Of a stretch of 64,000 bases of DNA, positions 18,630 through 26,964 are shown in pieces. The notes under the pieces are model-generated. The model was not told the DNA's origin. It made no database searches and saw only the letters and a list, made by a program, of their open reading frames with translations. Made by a program: the position numbers and the translations under genes. Origin of the DNA: Solirubrobacteraceae bacterium (GTDB lineage: Bacteria; Actinomycetota; Thermoleophilia; Solirubrobacterales; Solirubrobacteraceae); the NCBI GenBank assembly GCA_031177685.1, contig JAPSGI010000001.1:186001-250000 (forward strand). The letters are read 5' to 3'. Within the stretch, counting starts at the first letter, position 1, and each line of letters opens with the position of its first letter.

Positions 18630-20038
18630 CGGCCGTACCACAGCGCGGTCGTCGAGTAGCGGCCGGCGACGCGGTTGCGGTCGCCGTGCTCCAGGGTGAA
18701 GCGCAGGCTGCGCCCGAAGGGCACGGCGTCGGCGATCAGCCAGCGGTACATGGAGCGGCAGTCGCGGGGGCACCCGCGGCGGCCGGCGTGATGGGCGGGG
18801 CTCCCCACCAGGGGCAGCGACCGCGTCCCGTAGAACCAGTAGAAGCCGCCCTCGAAGAAGTCCTCGGTCCCGGTGCCGTGCAGCGCGCGGCCGTCGGCCA
18901 CGATCGTCTCGTCGCCCTCGAGGTGGCGCTGGGAGCGCGGGCCCTGCAGCGTGGCGGACAGGCCGACGAGGAGGCCGCGCCCGCGGGCCTCCATGACGCG
19001 CCAGGGGCGGCGGCGCGCGGTCCGCCCGGCGCGCGACGTGGCGCGGAAGTAGCCGGCTTCGCCGCGGGCCAGCGCGGCGGGCAGGGCGGGGTCGCGCGAG
19101 ACCGTCGCCTCGAGGATCGCGTTGGCGGCGCCCGTCACCTCGATTCGCGCGCTCGCGGTGAAGGGCATGGGCCAGCGCAGGTTGAGCAGGCCGCCGTCCT
19201 GTGACGCCAAAGTCGACTCGACGCGCGCCGGCAGTCCCGACCCGAACAGCTCGCCCAGGGGAGCGTTGACGGTGCCGCGACCGTCGAACGTCATCCGCAT
19301 GCGGGCCCCCCTTGGCGGCCGGCCGGGCAGGGTCACGCGCAGCCGCGTGATGGTCCCCTGGCCGGCCGCCGTCAAGACTCCGCGGCCGCTCACGTCCTCG
19401 AGCGGCGGCTCGCCGGGGGGCGGGCCCTCGCGCAGGATCGCGCGCGCGTCGGGCGCCGGATCGTACGGGTCGAACGTGCTCATCCCGTCCGCCGAGTCGA
19501 ACGTGCGGTAGTTGACGTGGAAGTAGCCGGGGTTGTGCGCGGTGGTGATCCGCATGCTCTGGCGGAAGGCCATCGGCGCCTTGATCCACACCGCGCCCGA
19601 CGCCTGGCGCGCGTTCGCGACGGCGGGGAACACGAACGGCGCGCCCAGCCGTCCGGCGACGACCGCGGTGAGCGGGCCGTCGAGCACGCGGCGGCCGTCG
19701 AGCTCGACGCGGATCGTCCCCGTGCGGCGTACGTCTCCCGCGCGCGGGCGCGTGGTCCAGATCGAATCGACCTCGCCGGGTCCCGTGTGCTGCGCGAGCA
19801 GGCAGCGGCCGCCCTCCACGCGGCGCCGGCACGACCACGGCCCGCCGTCCTCGTTGCCGCCCCGGCGGTCGTAGGAGGAGGCCAGCCGCGCCTGCTCGCC
19901 GGTCCGGAAGACCGGCAGCTGGTCGATCTGGCGGTAGGCGTCCCAGCCGGTGGGACCGGCCGCCGCCGCCGTGCAAGGACTCGCGCAGGCCGCGGCGCCC
20001 AGGAGGGCGGGGACTAGAATCCGGCGGTCGGTGGCCAT
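18626..20038 (-). CDS. Exported GH172 (DUF2961) family glycosidase
   Basis: 470 residues from ATG 20038. A signal peptide (ILVPALLGAAACASPCTAAAA) is followed by the DUF2961 core: MRITTAHNPGYFHVNYRTF and GTGTEDFFEGGFYWFYG are signature segments, the latter holding the catalytic-region acids. Family knowledge: DUF2961 is now GH172, with difructose-anhydride and alpha-arabinofuranosidase activities including action on D-arabinan. Because the divergent genes make decaprenyl-phosphate arabinose, trimming or turnover of an arabinan is the attractive reading. The ATG overlaps the divergent GTG of ubiA by position (20031-20038), so the two 5' ends are interlocked. Confidence 0.8.
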   Translation of the reverse strand: MATDRRILVPALLGAAACASPCTAAAAGPTGWDAYRQIDQLPVFRTGEQARLASSYDRRGGNEDGGPWSCRRRVEGGRCLLAQHTGPGEVDSIWTTRPRAGDVRRTGTIRVELDGRRVLDGPLTAVVAGRLGAPFVFPAVANARQASGAVWIKAPMAFRQSMRITTAHNPGYFHVNYRTFDSADGMSTFDPYDPAPDARAILREGPPPGEPPLEDVSGRGVLTAAGQGTITRLRVTLPGRPPRGARMRMTFDGRGTVNAPLGELFGSGLPARVESTLASQDGGLLNLRWPMPFTASARIEVTGAANAILEATVSRDPALPAALARGEAGYFRATSRAGRTARRRPWRVMEARGRGLLVGLSATLQGPRSQRHLEGDETIVADGRALHGTGTEDFFEGGFYWFYGTRSLPLVGSPAHHAGRRGCPRDCRSMYRWLIADAVPFGRSLRFTLEHGDRNRVAGRYSTTALWYGR

Positions 20039-20948
20039 CCGGGCGGAACAGTCCCAGATTGACGCACCGGCTGCACCGGAACTCGCGGGCCTGCTGCGCG
20101 CGCTTCGGCCCAAGCAGTGGGTCAAGAACGTGTTGGTCGCGGCGGCTCCCGGTGCGGCCGGCGTGCTCACCCAGGCCGACTCGCTGTGGCGGGTCGGCCT
20201 CGCCTTCGTGGCGTTCTGCATGGTGTCCAGCGCGACGTACCTGGTCAACGACGTCGGCGACGCCGAGGAGGACCGCCGCCACCCCACCAAGCGCCACCGT
20301 CCGATCGCGGCGGGCGTCGTGCGCCCTCGCACCGCGCTGCTGGCGGCGGCCGGACTCGGGCTCGGCGGGTTCGCGGTCGCGCTGGCGGTGCGGCCCGCCT
20401 TCCTGGCCATCGTCGCCGGTTACGTCGTCACCACGGTCGCCTACACGCTGTGGCTCAAGCACATGGCGGTGTTCGACATCGCCGTGGTCGCGTCGGGCTT
20501 CATCTTCCGGGCCGTCGCAGGCGGCGTGGCGGTGGACGTGCCGATCTCGCGCTGGTTTCTCATCGTGACCTCGTTCGGCTCGCTGTTCGTGGTAGCGGGC
20601 AAGCGCTACTCCGAGCACGTGACGATGGGCGTGGAGCGCGAGACCACCCGCTCCACCCTGGCCACGTACTCGCGCGACTACCTGCGCTACGTGTGGACGA
20701 CCGCCTCGGCGGTGACGCTGACCGGCTACTGCCTGTGGGCCTTCGAGCAGTCCGAGCTGGAGACGACGATCCCCTGGTTCGAGCTGTCGATCGGGCCCGT
20801 CGTGCTGGGCATCCTGCGCTACGCGCTGCTGCTCGACGAGGGCTACGGCGGCGCGCCGGAGGACATCGCGCTCAACGACCGCCCCCTCCAGGTCCTGGGA
20901 GTGGTCTGGCTCGTGCTGTTCGGCGCGGGGGTGAGCGTTGCCCACTGA
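20031..20948 (+). CDS. ubiA: Decaprenyl-phosphate phosphoribosyltransferase (UbiA family, DPPR synthase)
   Basis: 305 residues from GTG 20031, ten bases after TAGAAT (20015-20020), suggesting a leaderless mRNA. LLRALRPKQWVKNVL at the N-terminus and the first Asp-rich motif NDVGDAEEDRRHP are diagnostic of the Rv3806c type of UbiA prenyltransferase; about eight to nine membrane helices. It transfers phosphoribose from PRPP to decaprenyl phosphate, the first committed step to decaprenyl-phosphoryl-arabinose. It overlaps dprE1 by 11 bases. Confidence is high because the three pathway genes are together. Confidence 0.85.
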   Translation: MAIRAEQSQIDAPAAPELAGLLRALRPKQWVKNVLVAAAPGAAGVLTQADSLWRVGLAFVAFCMVSSATYLVNDVGDAEEDRRHPTKRHRPIAAGVVRPRTALLAAAGLGLGGFAVALAVRPAFLAIVAGYVVTTVAYTLWLKHMAVFDIAVVASGFIFRAVAGGVAVDVPISRWFLIVTSFGSLFVVAGKRYSEHVTMGVERETTRSTLATYSRDYLRYVWTTASAVTLTGYCLWAFEQSELETTIPWFELSIGPVVLGILRYALLLDEGYGGAPEDIALNDRPLQVLGVVWLVLFGAGVSVAH

Positions 20949-22353
20949 GGCGCTCCTATGTGGCTGGGGCCGGACGGCCCCCAGCCGGGCGACCGTCGTG
21001 CGGCCGGAGGGCGTGGAGGCGGTCGAGCGAGCCGTTTCGGGCGCCGGCCCGCGCGGCGTGCTGCCGCGCGGCCTGGGCCGCGCCTACGGCGACGCGGCGC
21101 AGAACGCGGGCGGCGCGGTGCTCGACATGACCGCGCTGCGCGGCTTCCACGACGTGGACGTCCACCACGGCCGCGTCACCGTGGACGCCGGCGTCTCGCT
21201 GGACGAGCTCATCGCCGTGCTGCTGCCGCTCGGCTGGTTTCCGCGCGTGGTGCCCGGGACGCGCTACGTCACGGTCGGCGGCGCCATCGCCTCGGACATC
21301 CACGGCAAGAACCACCACGGCGAGGGGACCTTCTGCGAGCACGTCGAATCCTTCGAGCTGCTCACGCCCGCGGGCGAGCGGATGCTGGTCGCGCCCGGCG
21401 ACGACGCGTTCCGTGCCACCGCCGGGGGGATGGGACTCACCGGCGTGGTGCTGCGCGCGACGCTGCGGCTGATGCGCGTGGAGACCTCGTGGGTGCGCGA
21501 GGACGTCGACCGCGCGCGCGACCTCGACGACGTGATGGCGCGCATGGCGGCGGGGGACGCCGGCTATCGCTATTCGGTGGCCTGGATCGACTGCCTGGCC
21601 CGCGGCGCGTCGCTGGGGCGCTCCGTGCTGATGCGCGGCGACCACGCCACGCTGGACGAGCTGCCGCCGGGACGCCGCGAGCGCCCGCTGGCACCGCCGC
21701 CGCAGCCGCGCCTGAGCGCGCCGCCGTGGGCGCCCAACGGCCTGCTGCGACGCTCCACTGTGCGCGCCTTCAACGAGCTGTACTTCCGCCACGCGCCGGC
21801 TTCCGCGCGCGATCGGCTGGTGGCGCTGCAGCCGTTCTTCTTCCCGCTCGACGCGGTGCGGGGGTGGAACCGGATGTACGGGTCGCGGGGCTTTCTGCAG
21901 TACCAGCTCGTGGTGCCGTTCGGGGCCGAGGATGCGCTGCGGGACGCGGTGGAGCGGCTGGCGGGGAGTGGGGCGGCTTCGTTTCTGGCGGTGCTCAAGC
22001 GCTTCGGGGGTGGGCGGGGGCTTCTGTCGTTCCCGGTCGAAGGCTGGACGCTGGCTTTGGACGTTCCCGCCTCGGGTTCGGGACTGGTCGGTCTGCTCGA
22101 CGGCCTGGATGAGGTGGTCGCGGGCGCCGGCGGGCGCGTGTACCTGTCGAAGGATTCGCGGCTGCGCCCGGACGTCGTCGGCGCTATGTATCCCGAGCTG
22201 CCGGCGTGGAACGAGATTCGGGGGCGGCTTGATCCCGACGGGCGCTTCAACTCCGACCTCTCGCGGCGTCTCGGCCTAACGGCGCCGGTCAGGGGGAGGG
22301 GTGGTCACGATCAACCCCGCATAGCGGGGCTAAGAGGGCCCACCCCTCGGTGA
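20938..22353 (+). CDS. dprE1: Decaprenylphosphoryl-beta-D-ribose 2'-oxidase
   Basis: 471 residues from TTG 20938. N-terminal FAD-binding PCMH domain (about 10-175) with LPRGLGRAYGDAAQN and GGAIASDIHGKNHHGEGTF, both hallmark DprE1 motifs. The active-site cysteine region (TFCEHVESFELL) is present, corresponding to the Cys hit by benzothiazinones in mycobacteria. C-terminal ALO-type domain with SRLRPDVVGAMYPEL. About 20 extra residues follow the usual RRLGL end. It oxidises DPR to the 2'-keto intermediate. Coupled to dprE2 by GTGA. Confidence 0.9.
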   Translation: MPTEALLCGWGRTAPSRATVVRPEGVEAVERAVSGAGPRGVLPRGLGRAYGDAAQNAGGAVLDMTALRGFHDVDVHHGRVTVDAGVSLDELIAVLLPLGWFPRVVPGTRYVTVGGAIASDIHGKNHHGEGTFCEHVESFELLTPAGERMLVAPGDDAFRATAGGMGLTGVVLRATLRLMRVETSWVREDVDRARDLDDVMARMAAGDAGYRYSVAWIDCLARGASLGRSVLMRGDHATLDELPPGRRERPLAPPPQPRLSAPPWAPNGLLRRSTVRAFNELYFRHAPASARDRLVALQPFFFPLDAVRGWNRMYGSRGFLQYQLVVPFGAEDALRDAVERLAGSGAASFLAVLKRFGGGRGLLSFPVEGWTLALDVPASGSGLVGLLDGLDEVVAGAGGRVYLSKDSRLRPDVVGAMYPELPAWNEIRGRLDPDGRFNSDLSRRLGLTAPVRGRGGHDQPRIAGLRGPTPR

Positions 22354-23111
22354 GAGACGCTTTGGGATCGGTGCAGAGCGTGCTCGTTTTGGGTGGCGGG
22401 TCGGACATCGCGCGCGCTGTGGTCCGGGCGCTGGTGGCCGAGCGGACGCGGACGGTGCTGCTGGGTGCGCGCGATCCCGGCAAGCTCGACGAGGAGATCG
22501 AGGCGCTGCGGGCGTTGGGGGCCGAGACGGTGGAGGCGTTCGCCTTCGACGCCGACGATCCGGGCTCGCACGAGCGCGCACTTGGCGAGGCGTTCGCGCG
22601 CCATGGCGACGTCGACGTGGTGCTCGTGGCGTTCGGGGTCCTGGGCGACCAAGAAATGCTCAAGCGCGATCCGGCCGCCGCGGTGGCGCACGTGCAGACC
22701 AACTTCACCGGCGCGGTCTCGGCCCTGCTGGTGGCGGCGGAGCGTTTGAAGGCGCAGGGGCACGGGTCGCTGGTCGTCCTCTCCTCGGTGTCGGCCGAGC
22801 GCCCGCGGCGCTCGAACTTCGTCTACGGCGCCTCCAAGGCGGGGCTGGACGCCTTCGCGCAGGGGCTGGGCGACGAGCTCGCCGGCTCGGGCGTGCACGT
22901 CATGGTGGTCCGGCCCGGGATGGTCCGCACGAAGATGACCGCGGGGCTGGAGGACGTGCCGTTCACCACGACGCCCGAGAAGGTCGCGTCGGAGGTCGTC
23001 AAGGGGCTGCGGCGCGGTGCCCACACCGTGTGGGTGCCGCCGGTCCTGCGCCTCGTGTTCACGGGCCTGCGCCACCTGCCGCGGCCCGTGTTCCGGCGGC
23101 TGGACCTCTAG
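22350..23111 (+). CDS. dprE2: Decaprenylphosphoryl-2-keto-erythro-pentose reductase
   Basis: 253 residues from GTG 22350 (GTGA overlap). Short-chain dehydrogenase with an N-terminal GGGSDIA nucleotide motif, LSSVSAERPR (Ser) and YGASKAG (Tyr, Lys) catalytic residues, and a C-terminal hydrophobic tail (PPVLRLVFTGLRHLPRPVFRRL) typical of DprE2. It completes epimerisation of DPR to decaprenyl-phosphate arabinose. It ends four bases into the convergent saccharopine-dehydrogenase-like gene. Confidence 0.88.
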   Translation: MRDALGSVQSVLVLGGGSDIARAVVRALVAERTRTVLLGARDPGKLDEEIEALRALGAETVEAFAFDADDPGSHERALGEAFARHGDVDVVLVAFGVLGDQEMLKRDPAAAVAHVQTNFTGAVSALLVAAERLKAQGHGSLVVLSSVSAERPRRSNFVYGASKAGLDAFAQGLGDELAGSGVHVMVVRPGMVRTKMTAGLEDVPFTTTPEKVASEVVKGLRRGAHTVWVPPVLRLVFTGLRHLPRPVFRRLDL

Positions 23112-24205
23112 CCGGCGACGCGCGCCATGCCGGCCGCGGCGCAGCCCGCAACGAGCTCGTCGACCGCGAACGCCTCGACCGGTCCGAGCGCCCCCGCGCC
23201 CGGGAGCCCGCCGGCGGCCCGCTCGGCGCCCCAGGCCAGCAGTTCCGCGGTCAGGTCGTAGCCGTCGCCGCCGGCGAGGTGGACCTCCGACAGCCGGCGC
23301 CCGCCGGCGTCGTACGCCAGGCCGACGACGTGGGTTTCGCCGCGCGCCCGCGCGCCGGCGTCCGGTCCACCGGTCGAGCCCCTGACGAGCCGCCGGACAG
23401 CCGCGCCGTACGCCCCGCGCACCCCTCGGAGGCGAAACGCCAGATCGCCGGCGCGGGCGAGCGCATGCGCGGGGCGGGAGAGCCGGCCGAGGTCGGCCAG
23501 GTACACGTTGACCTCCTCCAGCCGGGGAAAGCTGCGCGGCAGCGCGTAGTGCTCGGCGGCGCCGAGCGACACGGCCGGGCGCGCCCGACCGGCCAGCGGC
23601 AGCTTGCGGAAGCGCTCGGCCGTGCGCACGGTGCGCACGCTTCCGTCGCGGAAGGCGAAGCTCGGCGAGGCGATCGCCTCCAGGAAGGAAGCCCGCGACC
23701 CGCCGCTGAACCCGGCGGGGGCGCGATAGAAGTAGCCGGTGTCGACCCGCACGGCGGCCTCGCCCGCCTCCCGCAGCGCGAGCGCCCCGGCCAGGTTGCC
23801 CGGCACGCTCTCCCACCCGAACGCCGGAACGAGGCCGACGCCGGCCGCGGCCGCCGCGGGCGCGTGGTGCTCGAACACGCGCCGGACGAACGCGGGCTCG
23901 GCGGCGACGTCGAGATAGTGCGCGCCGCTCGCCACGGACGCCCGCACGGCCGCATCCCCCCAGCGCGCGAACGGTCCGACCGTCGAGACCAGGACGTCGC
24001 CCGCGCGCACCAGGTCGCGCACCGACTCGGGTTGCGCGACGTCGGCCACCGCGACGTCGAGCTCGCCGCCCAGCTGCGCAGTCAGCCGCGCGAGGCGGTC
24101 CGCGGAGCGCCCCGCCAGCACGGGACGCTGACCGCGCCGCACCAGCGCCGCGACGGTGAGGCGTCCCGTATAGCCCGTGGCGCCGAAGACGACGATCCGG
24201 CCCAT
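23108..24205 (-). CDS. Saccharopine-dehydrogenase-like NAD(P)-binding protein
   Basis: 365 residues from ATG 24205, which shares one base with the ppx-like stop (TGATG). N-terminal Rossmann fold IVVFGATGYTGRLTV, then STVGPFARWGDAAV and GAHYLDVAAEPAFVRRV, all typical of the saccharopine dehydrogenase-like/trans-acting enoyl reductase family. In mycobacteria a relative acts in phenolic-lipid synthesis, but substrates vary widely. Last gene of a four-gene operon. Confidence 0.75.
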   Translation of the reverse strand: MGRIVVFGATGYTGRLTVAALVRRGQRPVLAGRSADRLARLTAQLGGELDVAVADVAQPESVRDLVRAGDVLVSTVGPFARWGDAAVRASVASGAHYLDVAAEPAFVRRVFEHHAPAAAAAGVGLVPAFGWESVPGNLAGALALREAGEAAVRVDTGYFYRAPAGFSGGSRASFLEAIASPSFAFRDGSVRTVRTAERFRKLPLAGRARPAVSLGAAEHYALPRSFPRLEEVNVYLADLGRLSRPAHALARAGDLAFRLRGVRGAYGAAVRRLVRGSTGGPDAGARARGETHVVGLAYDAGGRRLSEVHLAGGDGYDLTAELLAWGAERAAGGLPGAGALGPVEAFAVDELVAGCAAAGMARVAG

Positions 24206-25131
24206 CAGACCGCGCCGGCGTCCGCGGCCAGGGTGAGGGCCGCGCCCCACAGGATGTCGTGCTCGGAGGCCTCGAACTCCGTCAGCTCGAACGCGCGCAG
24301 GGCCTCGAGCAGGATCACGATCCCCGCGACGATCGTCGGCGCGCGGTCCGGGTGCAGGCCCGGCACCGCCCGGCGCTGGGCCAGCGGCATCTCGGCCAGG
24401 CGCGCCAGCATCCACTCCAGCTCGCCGGACTGCACCACGTGCCCCTGGACCCGCGCGGGGTCGTAGGGCTCCAGCGCGAGCTCGATCGCCGCGCACGACG
24501 TGGCCGTCCCCGCCACGCCGATCGCGTGCGCGACCCCGGCTCGCACGGCCTCCGGCACCGCTGCGCGCACGACCTCGCGCACGTCGACCGCCAGCGCCTC
24601 CATCTCCGCGTGGCGCGGCGGGTCGGAGTGCAGGTGGCGCTCGGTCTGCCGCACCACGCCCGCCTGCGTGGAGACGTGGAACGTCATCGCGCCGCCCTCG
24701 CCCACCACGTACTCGGTGGAGCCGCCGCCCACGTCGATCACCACGGTGGGCGGGCCGTCGCCGACCGCGCGCTCGGCCGTGGCGCCCAGGAAGGTCAGCC
24801 GCGCCTCCGTGTCGCCGTCCAGCGTGCGGGCCTCCAGGCCGTAGCGGCGGCGCACCTCCTCCGCGAAGTCGGCGCCGTTGGAGGCGTCCCGGACGGCGCT
24901 GGTCAGCACCGCCGTCGTCGCGTCGCAGCCCTCCAGCGCGGCGCGGTAGCCGTCGAGGACGGCGAACACGCGCGCGCGCGCCTCGTCCGCCAGCGCGCCC
25001 GTGCGGTCCACGTCCTGACCGAGCCGCGTCACCTCGCTGCGCCGGTCCAGCTCGCGGATCCGCCCCTGCGCCACGTCGGCCACCAGGAGCCGCGTCGAGT
25101 TGCTGCCGACGTCCACGACGCCGACTCGCAT
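24205..25131 (-). CDS. Ppx/GppA family exopolyphosphatase
   Basis: 308 residues from ATG 25131 (TGATG junction with the channel gene). Actin-like ATPase fold: VVDVGSNSTRLLVAD (phosphate 1), VLTSAVRDASNG, and VIDVGGGSTEYV (phosphate 2), with the catalytic Glu in the LTSAVRDASNG...DTEARL stretch. About the length of actinobacterial Ppx1, which lacks the C-terminal HD domain of E. coli Ppx. It would cleave polyphosphate or (p)ppGpp; which cannot be decided here. Confidence 0.85.
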   Translation of the reverse strand: MRVGVVDVGSNSTRLLVADVAQGRIRELDRRSEVTRLGQDVDRTGALADEARARVFAVLDGYRAALEGCDATTAVLTSAVRDASNGADFAEEVRRRYGLEARTLDGDTEARLTFLGATAERAVGDGPPTVVIDVGGGSTEYVVGEGGAMTFHVSTQAGVVRQTERHLHSDPPRHAEMEALAVDVREVVRAAVPEAVRAGVAHAIGVAGTATSCAAIELALEPYDPARVQGHVVQSGELEWMLARLAEMPLAQRRAVPGLHPDRAPTIVAGIVILLEALRAFELTEFEASEHDILWGAALTLAADAGAV

Positions 25132-25991
25132 CAGCGCAGCCCACCCGTGCGCTCGGCGGCGAGCTCGTCCTCCAGCTCCTCCAGCGCCTCGCGCAGCGCA
25201 CGCAGCCGCAGGACGATCTGCTCGTCGCGTTCCTCGGGACCCAGCTGCGCGTCCTCCAGCGCGCGGCGGGCGCGGCGCTCGGTGCGCTCGCGCGCGTGCT
25301 CGATGGCCCGCGCCTGCTCCATCGAGTTGATCACGATTCCGATCAGGACGTTCAGCAGCAGGAACGAGGCGGCCATGGCGAAGGTCACGAAGTAGATCCA
25401 GGACCACGGATGCACCGCCTGCGCCTCCTCCAGGTAGGTGGGGAGGTTCTCCAGCGTCATCAGCACGAACAGCGTGAGCATCGCCTCGCCGATGTTGCCC
25501 CAGTCCTCGGGCAGCTCGTCGCCGAACAGCACCCAGCCGACCATCCCGTACACGTAGACCACGAGTACGGCAAACACGCTGATGCTGAGGATCGGCGGAA
25601 TGCTGCGCCACACCGCCAGCAGCAGCACGCGCAGGTCCGGCAGCAGGGAGACGAGCCGGACCACCCGCAGCAGCCGCACCAGGCGCAGCAGCGTGGCGTT
25701 CGTGCCCAGCCCGGGGACGAACGAGGCGGCGATGATGACGAAGTCGAACGTGTTCCAGCCCGAGCGGAAGAAGTCGCGCGGGTGGCGCCCATAGGACGTC
25801 ATGCGGATCGCCAGCTCGACGACGAAGATCCCCAGGAACACGTCGTTGAGCGTGGACAGCAGGTCACCGGCGTCGCGCTCGAGACCGTCGTAGGTCTCCA
25901 GGCCCAGGACGACCGCGTTGGCCACGATCACCGCGAAGATCGCCACCGTGAACGGCGTGGAGTCGACGATGCGCTTGGCGGTAGCGCTCAC
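25131..25991 (-). CDS. One-domain voltage-gated cation channel (BacNav-like) with atypical filter
   Basis: 286 residues from GTG 25991 (GTGA overlap). Six-helix channel: S1 about 13-32, an S4 with arginines every third residue (LLRLVRLLRVVRLVSLL), a pore helix and filter MTLENLPTYLEE, S6 ending FLLLNVLIGIVINSME, then an arginine/glutamate-rich coiled coil to the C-terminus, the tetramerisation domain of bacterial Nav channels. The filter keeps TLE but has NLP where bacterial Nav channels usually have SW, so selectivity may differ. Operon partner of a polyphosphatase and two dehydrogenases; no functional link is evident. Confidence 0.8.
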   Translation of the reverse strand: MSATAKRIVDSTPFTVAIFAVIVANAVVLGLETYDGLERDAGDLLSTLNDVFLGIFVVELAIRMTSYGRHPRDFFRSGWNTFDFVIIAASFVPGLGTNATLLRLVRLLRVVRLVSLLPDLRVLLLAVWRSIPPILSISVFAVLVVYVYGMVGWVLFGDELPEDWGNIGEAMLTLFVLMTLENLPTYLEEAQAVHPWSWIYFVTFAMAASFLLLNVLIGIVINSMEQARAIEHARERTERRARRALEDAQLGPEERDEQIVLRLRALREALEELEDELAAERTGGLR

Positions 25992-26923
25992 GGCGAGGGG
26001 ATGCTCCCAAAGGCGTGGGGAAGGGGCTTGTCCACCAGGCCGGCGAGGAGGTTGTCCACCGCGAGGTCGGCCATGCGCTCGCGCGTGGCGTGGGTCGCCG
26101 AGCCGAGGTGGGGGAGCACGATGAGGTTGGGAGCGGCCAGGAGGGGGTGGTCGGGCGGCAGCGGCTCGGGGTCCGTGACGTCGAGCGCCGCCCCGGCGAT
26201 GCGGCCCTCGCGCAGGGCGCGGGCGAGCGCGTCCTGGTCCACGATCGCGCCGCGCGCGGTGTTGACGAGATAGGCGGTCGGCGGCATCGCGGCGAGGAAC
26301 GCGTCGTCCACCAGCCCGCGCGTCTGCGGGGAGAGGGGGACGTGAAGCGAGACGAAGTCGGCTCGCGCGAGCGCCGGTCGGGGGTCGTCGCCCCGTCCCA
26401 CGCGCAGGACGGTCATGCCGAAGCCGGCCTCGGCGCGGCGCGCCACGGCCCCGCCGATGCGGCCTGCCCCGATCACCGCCAGCGTCGCGCCGTGGACGTC
26501 GCGCCCCAGCAGCCAGCCGGGCTCCCAGGTGAGCCACTCCCCGGCGCGCACCGCGCGCTCGCCCTCGGGCAGCCGTCGCGCGACGGCGAGCATGAGCGCG
26601 AAGGCGAGGTCGGCGGTCGTCTCGGTCAGCACCTCGGGCGTGTAGCCGACGGGGATGCCGCGCTCGGCCGCGGCGGCGACGTCGACGTTGTCGGCTCCCA
26701 CCGCGAGGTTGGAGACGACGCGCAGTCGCGGCGCCCCGTCGAGGAGGCCCCGGTCCACGCGGTCGGTGAGCAGGCACAACAGCCCCTCGGCTTCCGCGAC
26801 GCGTTCGCGCAGCACGTCCGGGGGAGGAGGCGTGCGCCGAGGCCACACGTCGACCTCGTGCTCGGCGGCCAGCCGGGCGAGGGCCCCGCCGGGAAGCTCG
26901 CGCGTCACGAAGCAGCGTGCCAT
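25988..26923 (-). CDS. D-isomer-specific 2-hydroxyacid dehydrogenase
   Basis: 311 residues from ATG 26923, eight bases after TAGAGT (26937-26932), so probably leaderless. NAD-binding GAGRIGGAVARR, then the catalytic triad Arg in NTARGAIVD, Glu in DPEPLPPDHPL and His in LPHLGSATHATR. Most like glyoxylate/hydroxypyruvate reductases. First gene of the minus operon; divergent from the LLM oxidoreductase with two facing -10 elements in the 41-base gap. Confidence 0.85.
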   Translation of the reverse strand: MARCFVTRELPGGALARLAAEHEVDVWPRRTPPPPDVLRERVAEAEGLLCLLTDRVDRGLLDGAPRLRVVSNLAVGADNVDVAAAAERGIPVGYTPEVLTETTADLAFALMLAVARRLPEGERAVRAGEWLTWEPGWLLGRDVHGATLAVIGAGRIGGAVARRAEAGFGMTVLRVGRGDDPRPALARADFVSLHVPLSPQTRGLVDDAFLAAMPPTAYLVNTARGAIVDQDALARALREGRIAGAALDVTDPEPLPPDHPLLAAPNLIVLPHLGSATHATRERMADLAVDNLLAGLVDKPLPHAFGSIPSP

Positions 26924-26964
26924 GGGCGGCGACTCTAGTGCCGCCGGCGCTAGGCTCGCGCGCC

